Shown here: one piece after another, positions 1 to 13,982 of the stretch
How positions within the stretch are numbered: the stretch's first letter is position 1
How the letters are laid out: each line of letters begins with the position of its first letter
Source: Bolinopsis microptera
Taxonomy: Eukaryota > Ctenophora > Tentaculata > Lobata > Bolinopsidae
Direction: 5' to 3'
Assembly (NCBI RefSeq): GCF_026151205.1
Contig: NC_087084.1
Coordinates: 1,838,312-1,898,311 of the forward strand
DNA length: 60,000 nt
The notes under the pieces: model-generated
Database searches by the model: none
The model's input: only the letters and a program-made list of their open reading frames with translations
What the model was told of the DNA's origin: nothing
Made by a program: the position numbers and the translations under genes

Positions 1-225
1 AAAACAACAAATTTCAAGAAAACAACAAATTTTTATTGTTAGAGTGTCCTTTGGTTAACATCTAGTATAGAAGGATCAGTTCTCGCATGCAAGCAACAAG
101 TTATAATCGAGTGCAATGTAACAATTTTATTATTTACAGTTTACATACTTACTTAGTATATAGGGCGATCATTGATTGAAACCATTTAGACTTTTAATAT
201 TTTCCCCTCAAATTGTGATTTGCAG

Positions 226-1805
226 TTTCATTTAACCACATCGACCGCCTGAGAAACATCATCAAACAGGTGTGGTTTGCCGATGATAGTGCTGCTGGAG
301 GAAAATTGGAGGCAGTGTATAAGTGGTGGAAGGAGTTGCTCCAAGTTGGACCTAAGTATGGTTATTTTCCTAACCCATCTAAAAGCATTCTAGTAGTGAA
401 GGACCCTCAGATGATCGACCAGGCCAAGGCATTGTTTGGAGAGTTCAATATGCAAATAACATCAGGCACAAGGCATCTTGGTGCAGTACTTGGCAATACA
501 GGTGTCAAAGATCAGTACATTGCCGATAAGGTCCAAGGGTGGTGCGAAGACATCAAGATGCTAGCTGATATTGCAGAATCTGAGCCTCAAGCAGCCTATT
601 CAGCCTACATCTCTGGCATACAACACCGATGGAAGTTTGTTCAAAGGACTGTTCCTCATATCTCTGAAGCCATGGAGCCGCTAGAACATGAAATAAGACA
701 AAAGCTTCTGCCAAAGATGCTGGGCAGGGAGATTTCAGACTTAGAGAGGGACGTGTTAAGTCTACCAATAAGATTGGGAGGATTGGGCATTGGTAAACCC
801 CACGAGGAATGCCAGTCTGAGTACACAGCTTCCAAGCTACTCACCACCGAGCTTACAAAGGCAATAGTGGACCAACAGGAAGTTTACACTGCATCCAGTA
901 ACCTCACCAAATCAGGGAAAGAAATGATAAAAAATTTGAAGAATTCCGAGCTCCAAGCCAAGTTTAACGCTATAGCTGAAAGATGTGGCACCTCCTCTAA
1001 GAGAGCACTACTAACAGCAAGAGAAAAGGGAGCGTCCAGTTGGCTTAACACATTGCCACTTCAGCAGTATGGCTACACTCTGAACAAAGAGGAGTTTCGA
1101 GACAGTGTCTGCTTACGCTACAGTTGGTGGATACCAAACACTCCCATCACCTGTGGATGTGGGAAAACAAGTGATCTTGACCACCTTCTCACCTGTAAGC
1201 TAGGGGGCTACGTGATAATGACCCACAACAACATCAGAGACACAATGGCAAATCTACTTCGTGAGGTATGTCATGATGTAAAAGTTGAACCCCAGCTACA
1301 GAAGGTGAATGAGGGTGACTGCCTCAACCCCAAGACTATAACAGGTGACCAAGCTCGGCTTGATGTATCTGCTAGAGGAGTTTGGACTCCATTTGATAAG
1401 ACCTTTCTTGACATAAGGGTTTCACACCCCAATTGCTTATCAAACAGGACAAAAACTCTTCAAGAAGTATACGAAGAGAACGAGAAAGAGAAGAAAGACG
1501 AGTACTTGGAGAGAGTGTTGAATGTGGAGAAGGCTACCTTCACCCCGGCTGTATTCCTCACATCTGGAGGAATGTCTAAAGAGTGTAAGCAGTTCGTCAA
1601 CAGAGTAGCAGACCTCATTGCAAGAAAAAGGAAGGAAAGGTACTGCGATGTAGTAAGACACGTGAGAACTAGGATAAGATTTGCAATGTTGAGAACAACT
1701 CTTATTGCTCTACGAGGGTACCGAGGAAAGAAGGTGGACACCAAACGTGAGATCCAGCTATCAGAAGTTTCATACAACCTCATCCCTGCCCCTATAATGG
1801 AGTAG
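226..1805 (+). mobile_element. Retroelement 3' part: reverse transcriptase end, zinc motif, restriction-like endonuclease
   Basis: One frame is open from about 219 to the TAG at 1803-1805. It opens with the FADD catalytic box of a reverse transcriptase (about 276-287) followed by a thumb-like region. Near 1150-1200 is a C-x-C-x(8)-H-x(4)-C zinc motif. At about 1360-1420 comes a D...D-x-R block and a Lys/Glu-rich helix, resembling the restriction-like endonuclease end of site-specific non-LTR elements. Reverse transcriptase and such endonucleases nick DNA and prime reverse transcription from the nick. The fingers and palm before FADD are missing, so this is a 5'-truncated copy, or the frame continues beyond an intron: a plausible acceptor AG lies at 224-225. 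There is no ATG at the start. The long intact frame suggests recent insertion. The element family is not certain. Confidence 0.75.
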
Positions 1806-2091
1806 ATCATGTGTTTTGTTAAAATGTTTTTGAAAAAATTATTAGTAGCAATGAATTGTGCTCTGCCAATTGCAACACTTAAAATTTGATTGTGCTCTGC
1901 CAATTGCATCACTTGATTTAATTGAATGTATATATATACTGTTTGACATATTTTTCATATTGTCAAAATTGATTTTATATCCTTGAATGATTTGACATTT
2001 AACCACATGAATCAAATTTCATCTTATGTACAGATGTTGTAGTCGATGGTAAGAAAAAGAGGCTGTCATACAATTGGAGTTGACGAGCTAG
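1806..2091. other. Gap between retroelement and GALNT coding start
   Basis: AT-rich. It holds two imperfect copies of a motif of about 30 bp containing TGTGCTCTGCCAATTGCA (1857-1910). This should contain the promoter or 5'UTR of the GALNT gene, but no TATA box is convincing. An AG at 2031-2032 after a T-rich stretch could be a 5'UTR splice acceptor. An ATG at 2046 opens an out-of-frame upstream ORF that overlaps the real start at 2092. Confidence 0.4.
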
Positions 2092-3560
2092 ATGAGTCTT
2101 ATTCGTTTTCTAAGAAGATGGCACATTCTAGTAAAATTTGGATTGTTTGTCCTAATTTTTGCTTCATTTATGACTGTAACAGTACTCATCAACTCAACAG
2201 TGACTTCCAACACTCCACAGGTAAGATCAAGACTAATTTCAATTAGAAAAATATCTGTTTGTCCATTGAGCTGAATGATTTAATTTGTCATTGCAATTTT
2301 TTCAATCTTAATAACTTTTGTTTACCATGTACCCCAATTTACACCCTATAAATATGGGTTTATTGTAAATGAATAAATTACTATTAATCATTATGTTTAC
2401 CTCTGGTGATGGTTGTTATCAACTTGACTAGTCGGATCAATGTTACAATGCAGTTACAATGCATTGTAACTGAGATAAGACTCATCTTACCTTACAAGAC
2501 ATATTTATAACGTACGAAATGTGGCGGTTTTCCGAAAATTTCGCCATATTTTCGAACCGCCAAAATTTCGGTCGTCGTAATAGAATCCGCCGCATTATCT
2601 TTTAGCTTATTTCAATGACTGTGCCTTCACTGCTTTATTTTGTTTCTAAAAAGTAATATCAAGTAAAATGAATAAATAAATTCTGGCATCTTGGGACAAA
2701 TTATCACCACACCAATGACGAATTGAATGTCAAGCAATACAGTTTAAATTTGCATTAAAATACATGTATGTGCTAACATGAAAGTCTTACAGTCTTAATA
2801 CAGACTAAGTTTGAACATGATTTTACTGAATTTCAGAATTTTCCTTACTGCTTACTGTCACAAAAAATGATGAAAAATACCCTTATTTTCTGTGACGTCC
2901 GAAATTTGACGGTTTTTGTTCAATTTCGCCATATTTTCGGACTGCCAAAATTTCGGTCGTCGCAAATTAGGCCGCCATAAATATGTCTTGTAAGGTATTC
3001 AACTGCTCAGCAAGTGTAAACTTCCTCCATTTTCCAGAACAGATACTCCAAAGACTCTGACACTAACGAAAGGGGACATGATCCCCCAACTGATGATGTA
3101 AAGCCTACAGTGAAGGTGGAAAAAGAAGATTGGCAGCCGGTTAGTTTTTTCTAATAAAATTTTTGTTGTCCATGACTTTATTTTGCTAATCAACAATTGA
3201 TAACCATATTATACTTGAGTTCATAAAAAACATTTATCAGGCAGCTTGGAAGGAATCTGATGATATCAAAAGAGTTCGAGAACAGTTACAGAATCATCTT
3301 AAGCAGGTGTTTTATCTTGCCAGTAATCAGTATTCTAGTTATGAAAGCTTTCGTTTTGGTGCTATTCACTTCACATGTTTTATTGATATAAATTGACTTT
3401 ACTCACAGTATTTCCCTTTATAAGCAATAACCATGCAGTTACCTGCCGGGGAGACAGAAGAAGAGGCTAAGAAACGTGGGTTTAATACCCACGGCTACAA
3501 TGCTAGACTAGCTGATACGACACCCCTTAATAGACATGTGTCTGACATGAGACACCCTAT
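2092..3560 (+). CDS. GALNT: GALNT exons 1-4: signal anchor, stem and start of the catalytic region
   Basis: Exon 1 encodes a short basic cytoplasmic tail (RFLRRW) and a hydrophobic anchor of about 24 residues, the usual type II Golgi topology. The ATG at 2092 was chosen because it alone gives this tail-anchor arrangement in phase with exon 2. Exons 2 and 3 are charged and low in hydrophobicity, typical of a stem. Exon 4 contains [13 protein letters not shown] and a D-M-R-H-P end, matching the conserved motif where GALNT catalytic domains begin. The exon 4 donor GTTAGT splits the Met-140 codon. Confidence 0.85.
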
Positions 3561-6500
3561 GTTAGTAGTTGAGGATTATCATTTTGAAGTTGCAATATTT
3601 ATATAGTACTTTCTGGTTGTCGTCATTTTGAAGTTACAATATAAAGTAGAACCTCTCTAGATACCGTTTATATAATATAATATTATTGTGATTTTTATTT
3701 ATACTGATCAATTTGTACATTTTGCCACCTCAGCTTGGCATTGAATATCAGCTACAAATTGTTATTTTCAATTCAAATGTATACCGTTACATTGACATAT
3801 TGCTGATGCTAATTTAAGATAGCAAGATATTAAGAATCCTATGTTGGTCCCTAAAATCCCACATAGTCAGATAATAAATTATATTGAACTGAATATTAAT
3901 TTAAAAAGTAGCATAATTAGCAGTGACCACTATCTTGTCTATGAACATACATAATATTACCTTCCTCATCAACATCCATCTCTTGTTTTTGAAATATACT
4001 CTGTATAAGGTACCTATTCGGCAGAAGTTGATTGTATGGTGGGAATGCCCTGTGCCTCTTGTCCCAGTAACCCTCACCTTGCAGGTTCATATCACCCTTC
4101 GGGGGTACGTGATCTAACTTTACCATCTTGCACACTGCAAGCTTCAAACCTGATGCTTTCATCTTTATGAAGATATCCTTGTGCTCGAGAATTTTTAGGT
4201 CGGGATCCCAGCCGCCTGTTGCTCTGACAGGTTCAGTTTTACCCATGAACAGGTTTAAATTGAGATCACATTGAAAACAGGCTGGATAGTTTGGCACTGT
4301 TCTGTTTAGCTTCTCACACGTCCCTGGGAATAGGCCCAGTTTTCTCTTTGTACCGTTGAAATATCCAAATTTGAGTAGCCCAGCTATGTTACCCCTGTGA
4401 ATCAACCCTCCTCCAACCACTGTCACATCTGTGGTGTCTAGTATGTCCACCATAGTCTTCAGATCGGTGGTGCTCAACATCATCACATCATCGTCCATCA
4501 GGAGAAAATACTTCGTTTTAACCAGTGCCAGTGCTCTATTTCTACCCTCAGCTATCCCATAATCTTCATACTCACCAATAACATAGTTCAGTAAAGGGTA
4601 CTGAGCTATTTTACCCATAATTTCCTCTGAATATTCGTCAGGACCATCATCAAAGCAAGCTATAGGCAGGTCGTACCCAAAGCTATCCCTGACAGACTGA
4701 GCGAGGCGCAGTATCAGGTTGGGACGGCGCCCGGTCTTTACCACTAGCGTAACACATTCCCAGTGTTTAGCACAGTGTGTCACGTGATGAGACGGTAACA
4801 GTTGAATAGGTGGGGTCAGTTTGTTTATCCCGCACATCTTGAAGTCACATGTGTCATCCCCTGAGGGTACCACTAGGTTTCTGATTAGTCTTCTGTCCAG
4901 TTGGAAGGAGGATTCCTTTAATAAAACCATCTGAGATGCTCTGTTGTTACATGTTGTGATTCCAACTGGGTCGTTTAGACATGGGCTCTCACTTTCCTTT
5001 GCCATTGGTGTCATGCACAGATAATCCCCACCTTCTATAGCTATCAGATAGGAACTGTTTTGAAGATGGAACTCAAACCTTGCCTCTTTATCAGAACATT
5101 CCATCAGTTTAAGATCAGTGTTGTTGTGTACCTCCCTATACCCAACACAACTCCCTGTTCTATCATAGATAAGCTTGCCATCACCTGTTAAACTGAAACT
5201 CTGCATCAGATCCGGGTCACAGAATGTCACTACAAGATCGGAAGCGTCAGGCGCGTCCACACAGCGTCCCTCAAACAGTCTTATACGGTGCTGGTAGAAC
5301 TGGTAGTGAGTGGTGTAAGATGTTAGGTTAATGATGGTAGGACAGCCGCCAAACAGATAGAGTATGTTAGTGTCGGGAGTAAGATAATCAGGAAGGATCG
5401 TTTTCTCCAGAGACGGCCAGTGAAGAGACGTGGTGTAAGAACCATTGTACGGAACTGAAGGGGATTGTTTTACTAGCTTGCTGTTTAATTTTGTATTTGT
5501 TTATTATACCAGTTCTAGCAACCCAAATGAAAGGAAAACAATTAACCTATAAGGGGGTAATTAGGAAACAATTAGCAGCACTAAAGAAATTAAATGTCAA
5601 ACAGCAACTAATACGAAGACCAAACAATATTGAAAATTCTCAGTAGTATACAAATTTGAAACTCAAACGACAACCACACAAGAAGTTTGTCATGTTTGGT
5701 GCGTGTTTCATTCAACATGGAATGCTGGCTCTACTGTTTAGTATGTACTATTAATTTATTATATTATATAATAGTAACCTCTTTACTAATACAGGGTGGG
5801 CCAAAAGTCAGTGGACATACGTTGGCCTTAATAGCTCAGTCACTGAGTGACCAATTGAAATAATTCTTTCTGGTACGACTTACTACCACCACTGGTTCGA
5901 CAAAAAAGACAAAAAAGACAAAAAAGACAAAAAAAAGACGGGGACAAAAGGGACAAAATGGACAAAAAGACAGGGACAAAATGGACGAGATGGACAAAAA
6001 GGACAGGGACAAACGAGACAAATAGACAGGGACAAAATGGACAGTAAAGAAAATAAGGTCAATTATCCGTTGAAATGCAAAAAATAAGTTCAGGCACAGT
6101 TCCAACAAGCTAATAAGTTGGGTAAATTCAGACAGAACAGTAAAGTCAATCTTGGTTATATATCAGCCTTAGTGTACTCACTGTTCAAGACAACTTGGTC
6201 TAGTCCGATATGCCTGCTCACTGATTCACATTTGACGTTTGAGTTGAACTTGCATTGCAAACAACACTCAAAAAGCAAGACAACTAATATTGCACTGAGG
6301 GGATACAGAGGAAGAGATATAACTACTCTGTTTAGTTCTAGAGCTAGTTATTAGATTGAATATGGATTAAGGGCAGACATTGATGAGACTGATTATCGGG
6401 ATTATCTATTACAAAATCTTAAAATTCAGAATTATACATTGTTAACAATTTCGTTTTGCTAACAGCTCTCTTCGTCTAGAATATATACATTCTCTACATT

Positions 6501-9500
6501 TGAGCTTGTCTAATTTTTTGTCTCATTTGTCCAAAATTTTTGTCCCTTTTGTCCCGTTTGTCCCTAGTATTGTCCATTTTGTCCCCAAAACACTGTCCTT
6601 CACAAAAAAATGTAAAAAAAGACAAAATGGACAAAATGGACAGTGGTACCCCCCCCCCCCCCCCCATTAGTCTACAAAACAAAAGAAAATGATGTTTCAA
6701 GTACAATTTCATACTACAACTGACAACATTCATCCCCCCTAATAACACTTACCAACATCTTCCAATATACACATTGATTTCTCCGGCAACCTCCCCTAGG
6801 GCTGCCATACCCCAGAGGTAGGTAGAGCATCCTCATGCTATCCTCTCGTGGGCCACCCAGGCCCAGCCTCTCTTTAAAAAAGTTAAAAAGTTGAATTTAA
6901 AAAATACTACAATATAATACTTGGTCGTAAGAAAGAAGACCAATGTCCCCAACTAACACACCTTCTAGTGTACACTGTACCCCTGTAATCTGTATGCTTA
7001 AATGTACACCCTCCCTAAAGGCAAGGCGTGTAATGACAGGGTAACTCGGTAAAAGGGACCGTACCACCGTAGTGTCTAATACAATAGTATCCGGTCCAAA
7101 ACTGAGATTGAATTTAAATTCAAACAACAATAAGTTATGTACGATAAGAGCGAAGTATAATTTTCTAGATCATCAGGTGGACCTTTGATATAAAACCATT
7201 TTGAATGCTGTACCATTATAACGTGTCGGAGGATGGGCTACCCTAAAAACTTACCTAAAGCTAGTATTGTGATCTTAGTAAATTAGATAATTAGTTAATT
7301 AGTTAACTGGTTAATTAGTTAATTAGATAATTAGTTAATTATATGTGGATTCTATCAGGTGTCGGAGGATGGGCTACCCTAGAAACTTACCTAAAGCTAG
7401 TATTGTGATCTTAGTAAATTAGATAATTAGTTAATTAGTTAACTGGTTAATTAGTTAATTAGATAATTAGTTAATTATATGTGGATTCTATCAGGTGTCG
7501 GAGGATGGGCTACCCTAGAAACTTACCTAAAGCTAGTATTGTGATCTTAGTAAATTAGATAATTAGTTAATTAGTTAACTGGTTAATTAGTTATTTAGAT
7601 AATTAGTTAATTATATGTGGATTCTATCAGGTGTCGGAGGATGGGCTACCCTAGAAACTTACCTAAAGCTAGTATTGTAATCTGCTTATTTAGTAAATTA
7701 TATAATTAGTTTATTATCTGATAATTAGTTAATTAGTTAATTATATGCTGATTCTGTCAGGTGCCGGAGGTTGGGCTACCCTAGAAACTTACCTAAAGCT
7801 AGTATTGTGATCTGCTTATTTAGTAAATTACTTAATTAGATAATTAGTTAATTAGATAATTAGTTAATTAGATAATTAGTTAATTAGATAATTAGCTAAT
7901 TATATGTGGATTCTGTCAGGTGCCGGAGGATGGGCTACCCTAGAAACTTACCTAAAGCTAGTATTGTGATCTGCTTCCACAACGAGGCACTATCTTCCCT
8001 TCTGAGGTGAGTGCGCATCTTCCTGTAATTTTAATATTATAAAGCTGATTTGTTGTTATTTGGCTGAATAATTATTGGTATATAGATCGCTAATTCATAT
8101 AATTTGGTCTTCACGTTTTATTTTTCTTAAACTCATTTCCCTCTTTCTACTTTGAATTATATTGACGTGCCCCAATATTTGCACAGGGAATATTCTCTAC
8201 GTGAGAAATCAGAAATGCTCAGAAATTATATGTATGTTACATATTCTGAATGTATTTATAGCTGTGGGGCCCCTTTATATTATACCTTCTACAACTTGTG
8301 GCATTGTTAATCCCTGATTTAACAAACCCTATTACTTCAGATCAGTACACAGTATATTAAACCGCTCACCTCCTGAGCTGTTGGAGGAGATTATACTGGT
8401 GGATGATGCTAGTCACAGGGAAACACACCGTGAGTTAATATGATTACTAATTAGTTAATTACTAATAAGTTAATTACTAATTTGTTAATTACTAATTAGT
8501 TAATTACTCAATAAGTTAATAAGGTTAAATGATCAGTAATTCAAGTGTCGAGTAATTTATTGCAGATTTCAAAAGTAAGGTTTCAAATAACTGGAGTTCC
8601 TATCTTAAGTAGTAGAATGCAGTACTAAGCCAACTTATCTCAGTTCAACGTGTTTAGTTAGTTTGTATATTAAAGTCATTATTGTAACGTATTGTAACGT
8701 ATTGTAACGTATTGTAACATATTATATCTTGTAATTGATAATATATATGTGGATTCTGGTAAGGCATATATTTGTGTGACAGTTACTTTCGTATTTGATT
8801 CCAGTCGAAGCTGATATTTTGTCAAATGTGCCTCCCCGCCAGAAAGCACATGATCTATACTGACATCTCAATAATAATTAATAATTAATTAGAATTAATT
8901 TACCATTAATTAATAGTTTCTTATATCTAAATTGCCTCTCTCAGCGGACACGTTTGCACCGCTGGACGAGTATGTTAAGAACCTCCCCAAAGTAAAGATT
9001 CTCAGACAAGATGCGAGAATGGGGCTGATCAGGGCTAGGTTAGCTGGGGCTGCCTACAGCAAGGGCCAGGTTAGTAATTAGCTTAGTGTCTATTTAAATA
9101 GCCGAGTGTTATGTCACGTGTATTATGTCACGTGTATTATGTCACGTGTATTATGTCACGTGTGATATAGATGCGAGAATGGGACTGATCAGGGCTCGGT
9201 TAGCCGGGCAGGTTAGTTATTAGCTTAGTGTCTATTTAAATAGCCGAGTGTTATGTCACGTGTATTATGTCACGTGTATTATGTCACGTGTATTATGTCA
9301 CGTGTATTATGTCACGTGTGATATAGATGCGAGAATGGGGCTGATCAGGGCTCGGTTAGCCGGGGCAGGTTAGTAATTAGCTTAATAGTGTCTATTTAAA
9401 TAGCCGAAATAATATAGACCAGTGCTCTATATAACTAGTCGTTAACCAGATCACCAGGTTACCAGGTTACCAGGTCACCAGGTTCACCAGGTTAACCAGG

Positions 9501-12500
9501 TTACCAGATCACCAGGTTACCAGGTTACCAGGTCACCAGGTTCACCAGGTTAACCAGGTTACCAGGTTAATCAGGTCACCAGGTTAATCAGGTCACCAGG
9601 TTAACCAGGTTCACCAGGTTAACCAGGTTACCAGGTTAGTCAGGTCACCAGGTTAACCAGGTCTATAATTATAGAAAGAGCTTTTTTCAGAGCTTCATCT
9701 CTTTATATATACTTCTTCGATTGTAATATCCTATTATAATGTAAGTTAGGAGGCATTCACACCACATTATTTGTACTAATTGTACGGCACATAAAGCTAT
9801 TGATGGTATGATAAAATAACTGACTGCAGGAATGTACCTTGTCAAAATTATTAGAGATATGTTACATATGTTACAGATTTAAATGAAATATTCCTCGTAG
9901 AAATAACACGCTCCAAATTCTCTAAATATCTAAAAGTTCTACAACGTACCGTCTTAACCATGTATTGGAAGCAGTGAAACTAAATAATGTGAAGAGCGTT
10001 GTGGTGGAGGGCGGGGTTGCAATGTGTCACATTTTAACCACCATATTATTATATAATAAACCAGCTCATCAACAAATTAATAGATTATGTCATTCTTTTA
10101 TTAGCACTTTAAAGTGTGACCAGCACCTACTTGATACTCCACACTTTAGTAACATTGTGGTTTATATTATATCACGTGATATGTCACGTGTTATCTCCGG
10201 GTGTGACCTACTCTGGCACCCTGCTACTTTAGTAGTAGTGTGTCACTCTGCTGTTAGGGATGGTTACATTGTGGTTTAGAAAATAGAAATTGTAAAATTA
10301 CTGAACTTAATGAACTTAAAGTGATCAGTGTCTTGATAGAGAGGCTTAGTGTAACATTACCTTTATACCCGGCCACGTGTATTATGTCACGTGTTATCTC
10401 GGCAGTTTACAAGAAGCCCGACTGGTCCATGGACCACTGGTCTATGGACCACTCTAGGTGGTCCATGGACCACTGGTCCATGGACCACCTTATCACTGAA
10501 TAAGTGGTCCATGGACCACTTTAACAAGGTCCATGGTATCAGCAAGCACTTTAGCTTCCATTATCATATGATCCAATCATACGGTAGACTTCTTCGCTAA
10601 GATTGCAAGATGTCAGTATTAACTACGAAAAACGTCGCAGAGATATATAAGATGAATTGTGGTACACAGCCATCGTCGTTTTCGATATACAAGACAGATA
10701 CTTGTACACCACTACTGTGTTTTCAATATGAGCCACTCACTACACAACGAAATCCATCGGATTACAAATACCACACGGAGGAACATGGAAGCAGCAATCC
10801 ATCAACAATATCCTCTTGTTTTGGAGATGGAGAAGAGTGGGACGAGCGCAAGGCAGGCTATTCAGCAGATTCAGATGCCCAGATCAACGTTCTACAAGTG
10901 GCGTTTTGTTGCAGAAATGAAGCTTGTCGACTCCTCACACTATCATCACCTAGCTGATCAGTTCAAGGGAACCAAGCTGTGTGATCAATGTAAATACTGT
11001 TTATTTGAGGACTCTGCCTCTCTCAGAAAGACAGAGGAGATGAGGAAGAGCTCCGACCTTCTCCCTCTATCTATGTAAATTGTATGTTATTTACTTTTGT
11101 AATACTTATTATACATATTGCAATCATAAAGATGCCAATTTCAATTGATAATAAACAAGAAATGCGGCCGCTTTTCTTTTGTGGATGGCCGCTCAATTTC
11201 CCGATCCGTGATGGCGTATTTATCATATTCCATACAACCTGGGGACGGCCCAGTCTTTACTGTTTATATAAACATGCAAATATGGCGAAGTGACATGCCG
11301 ACTGCCGAGCGCCGCCCAGTTAATATAATTCTATATTGAATTTGAAAATCGTGTATACTTCTAAGCTATGTAACCATATGTTTATTGTTTATGCAACCTG
11401 ACACGGATCTGTGCAAAATAGTAATACTAACTCAAAATAATAATAATATGCTATCAATTAGTGCCTAGTGGGATACGTACATGATGAAATTAATAATGTA
11501 CTTGGTTGGTTCAGCGCCGCGCGCCAACAATTATATAATTCAGATTATTACGCAAAATAACTTTGCGCAGGTAGTCACGTGGGCGATAACAGTGCTCGCA
11601 GGCTGAGGCACGTACGCACGCACGCACGCACGCACGCACGCTCGCAGGCACGGTCGCAAAGCTACCATATACCAAAAAAAACCTCGATCGCTAACCCTTG
11701 TCCTTGACTCTTTTGTGCCTTCGGCACGAGTCATGGATCGGGAAAAAATTAGATATAATCTTCATGAGTTGACTTATGGTGGTCCATGGACCACTGTACC
11801 TTGGTGAAGTGGTCCATGGACCACCTATAGTGGTCCATGGACCACTGGTCCATGGACCAGTCGAGCTTCTTGGAGACTGCCGTTATCTCCAGGGTGTAAC
11901 ATGTAAATTTGTTTTAAAGAAGGGGAAGCTTTGTGCTTGCTGGAGTATTAGAGTATACTGTATTATATGCTGTATATACTCTATATACTTGTATATACTG
12001 GAGTATACTGTATATACTGGAGTATACTGTATATACTTTATATACTGTATATACTGGAGTATACTGTATATACTGGAGTATACTGTATATACTGGAGTAT
12101 ACTGTATATACTGTATATACTGTATATACTGTATATACTGGAGTATACTGTATATACTGTATATACTGTATATACTGGAGTATACTGTATATACTGGAGT
12201 ATACTAACTTATTTACTACACGTATTACCCACGTACCTACAACTCTTAATACCATGTCACAGTGTCCAGTGTATTATATGTCACAGTATTTGAAGAGTGA
12301 AAATGTAACTCAGCACGTTTAATACTGTAATTTCTAAAAGTTAACCTACACGTGCTATAATATTATATAGCCTATATTCAATAACACGTGATCAATAACA
12401 CCTTGATAGTCTACACAGTCCACACATTCTAACACGTGATCAATAACACCTTAACAGTCTACACAGTCTACACATTGTAACACGTGATCAATAACACCTT

Positions 12501-13943
12501 AACAGTCTACACAGTCTACACATTGTAACACGTGATCAATAACACCTTAACAGTCTACACAGTCCACACATTGTAACACGTGATCAATAACACCTTAACA
12601 GTCTACACAGTCCACACATTGTAACACGTGATCAATAACACCTTGACAGTCTACACAGTCCACACATTGTAACACTAGTTTAGCAGGTGTCTTTAAAACA
12701 ATAGGCTTCTGTTCCCTTAACTTTATTAGATCTTACCTCTTATAACTGAGTTATCTTTCGTTTTATAACTGCGTTTAATTTAATTTTGTTAAATTTCTTT
12801 AAGTTAATGCTCCGCGGAATGTGTTACTAAAACGCGGGTTTAATTCATTTGGGGGGGGGGGTGCCACCCCCTCTTACATTCTACAGAGAATGTACAGAGG
12901 AAGAGCTGAAAATCTTACGCGTGAAATAGTTTAATTTGGATCAGGTGTTAAACTTTATTAATTCTATAAATCATATTAACTTTGTAGTAGTTAAAACAAC
13001 CCAGCAGTGAAAATGTTACATGTTTAGTGTTTACATGAGTGTATTCTTATATTGAGTAATGATTATTCAAGTTACGTAAATCTAATCGGAACTGCACTAT
13101 TGAATAGTCTCTAGTCGGCGCGGTATTGCAAACGGGGAATCATTACAATGGTCGCTTTCTGATTCCAATAATTTGTAGCGAGTCCTACTGAGAGTATGTG
13201 CTGTCATCACGGCTTTGTCGCACTTTGTCGCATCGTGTCTATGATGTAGGTTTAATTGTTAAGTCTCCTGTAATAGCTAGGTTTCTGTTCATTGGCTTCT
13301 AGCGGATCTAGGCTATACAATAAAACTTGCTGAAACTTAGAGAATTGTAGACTTCTAGAAAACACTCAGAACGGAGTTATGTTTGAAGAATTTTAACACC
13401 ACTGTTAAGTGTAAACCGTGTTCAATGTAATTGTTCTATGAAAAAGTTATGATGATAACCTAGTTGCTATTTATCAACAAATATTTATCACAACGAAAGT
13501 TACTCATATTTTCCTTTTTTTCTTCATATTTTCCTTTTTTTCTTGGACAGTTCTATTATTCTAATGACACGGCTGAGAAGTTTTAAGATCTTAGCAAATG
13601 TTTCCAATGTATAGTTCATCATCATCACATACGAGGGGAAGAATGTTTAACACACAATTTAATGTAATACAATATAAATTCCAGTCTGTTGATGAAGTAT
13701 AAACTGAGCCGGAGAACCTGTTTGTTTGAAAATGTGCCCCTCCCTTCTCCCCCAAATACAAAACTTGCTGAAACTTACAAACTATAAAATGGAGCACTCC
13801 TCTAATTAGTAAGTACAGCTATGGTAAAGTATGGTATCAGCAATATTTATTTTTCTATCTTAGATTTTTGCCGAAAATTGATGAAAATTATGCTAATTTT
13901 GCCCATTCATTCCTCAACTTTTAGTCAGATGGGTATCGAAAGG

Positions 13944-13982
<39 letters not shown>

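Larger units (their letters stand above)
10401..11881 (+). mobile_element. DNA transposon, 1,481 bp, 8-bp target duplication, palindrome-rich ends
   Basis: The ends are inverted repeats beginning GGCAGTYTMCAAGAAGCYCG and continuing into several copies of the perfect palindrome TGGTCCATGGACCA at both ends (10433-10525 and 11777-11860). The flanks are an exact 8-bp duplication, GTTATCTC, at 10393-10400 and 11882-11889. A related site without the element lies at 10181-10205. Eight-bp duplications fit hAT, P, Merlin or Zisupton superfamilies; I cannot choose among them. The single plausible ORF is too short to be a full transposase, so the element may be non-autonomous or encode only a DNA-binding protein. 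Confidence 0.85.

Noticed and set aside
6494-7130. Minus-strand ORFs of 77-84 codons in intron 4
   Set aside because: Driven by low-complexity TTTGTCC repeat and without splice or domain support.
9965-10279. 104-codon ORF in intron 7
   Set aside because: No domain and contains the CACGTG repeat words of neighbouring arrays.
11776-12322. Tyr/Ile-rich ORFs on both strands
   Set aside because: Translation of the GTATAC satellite.
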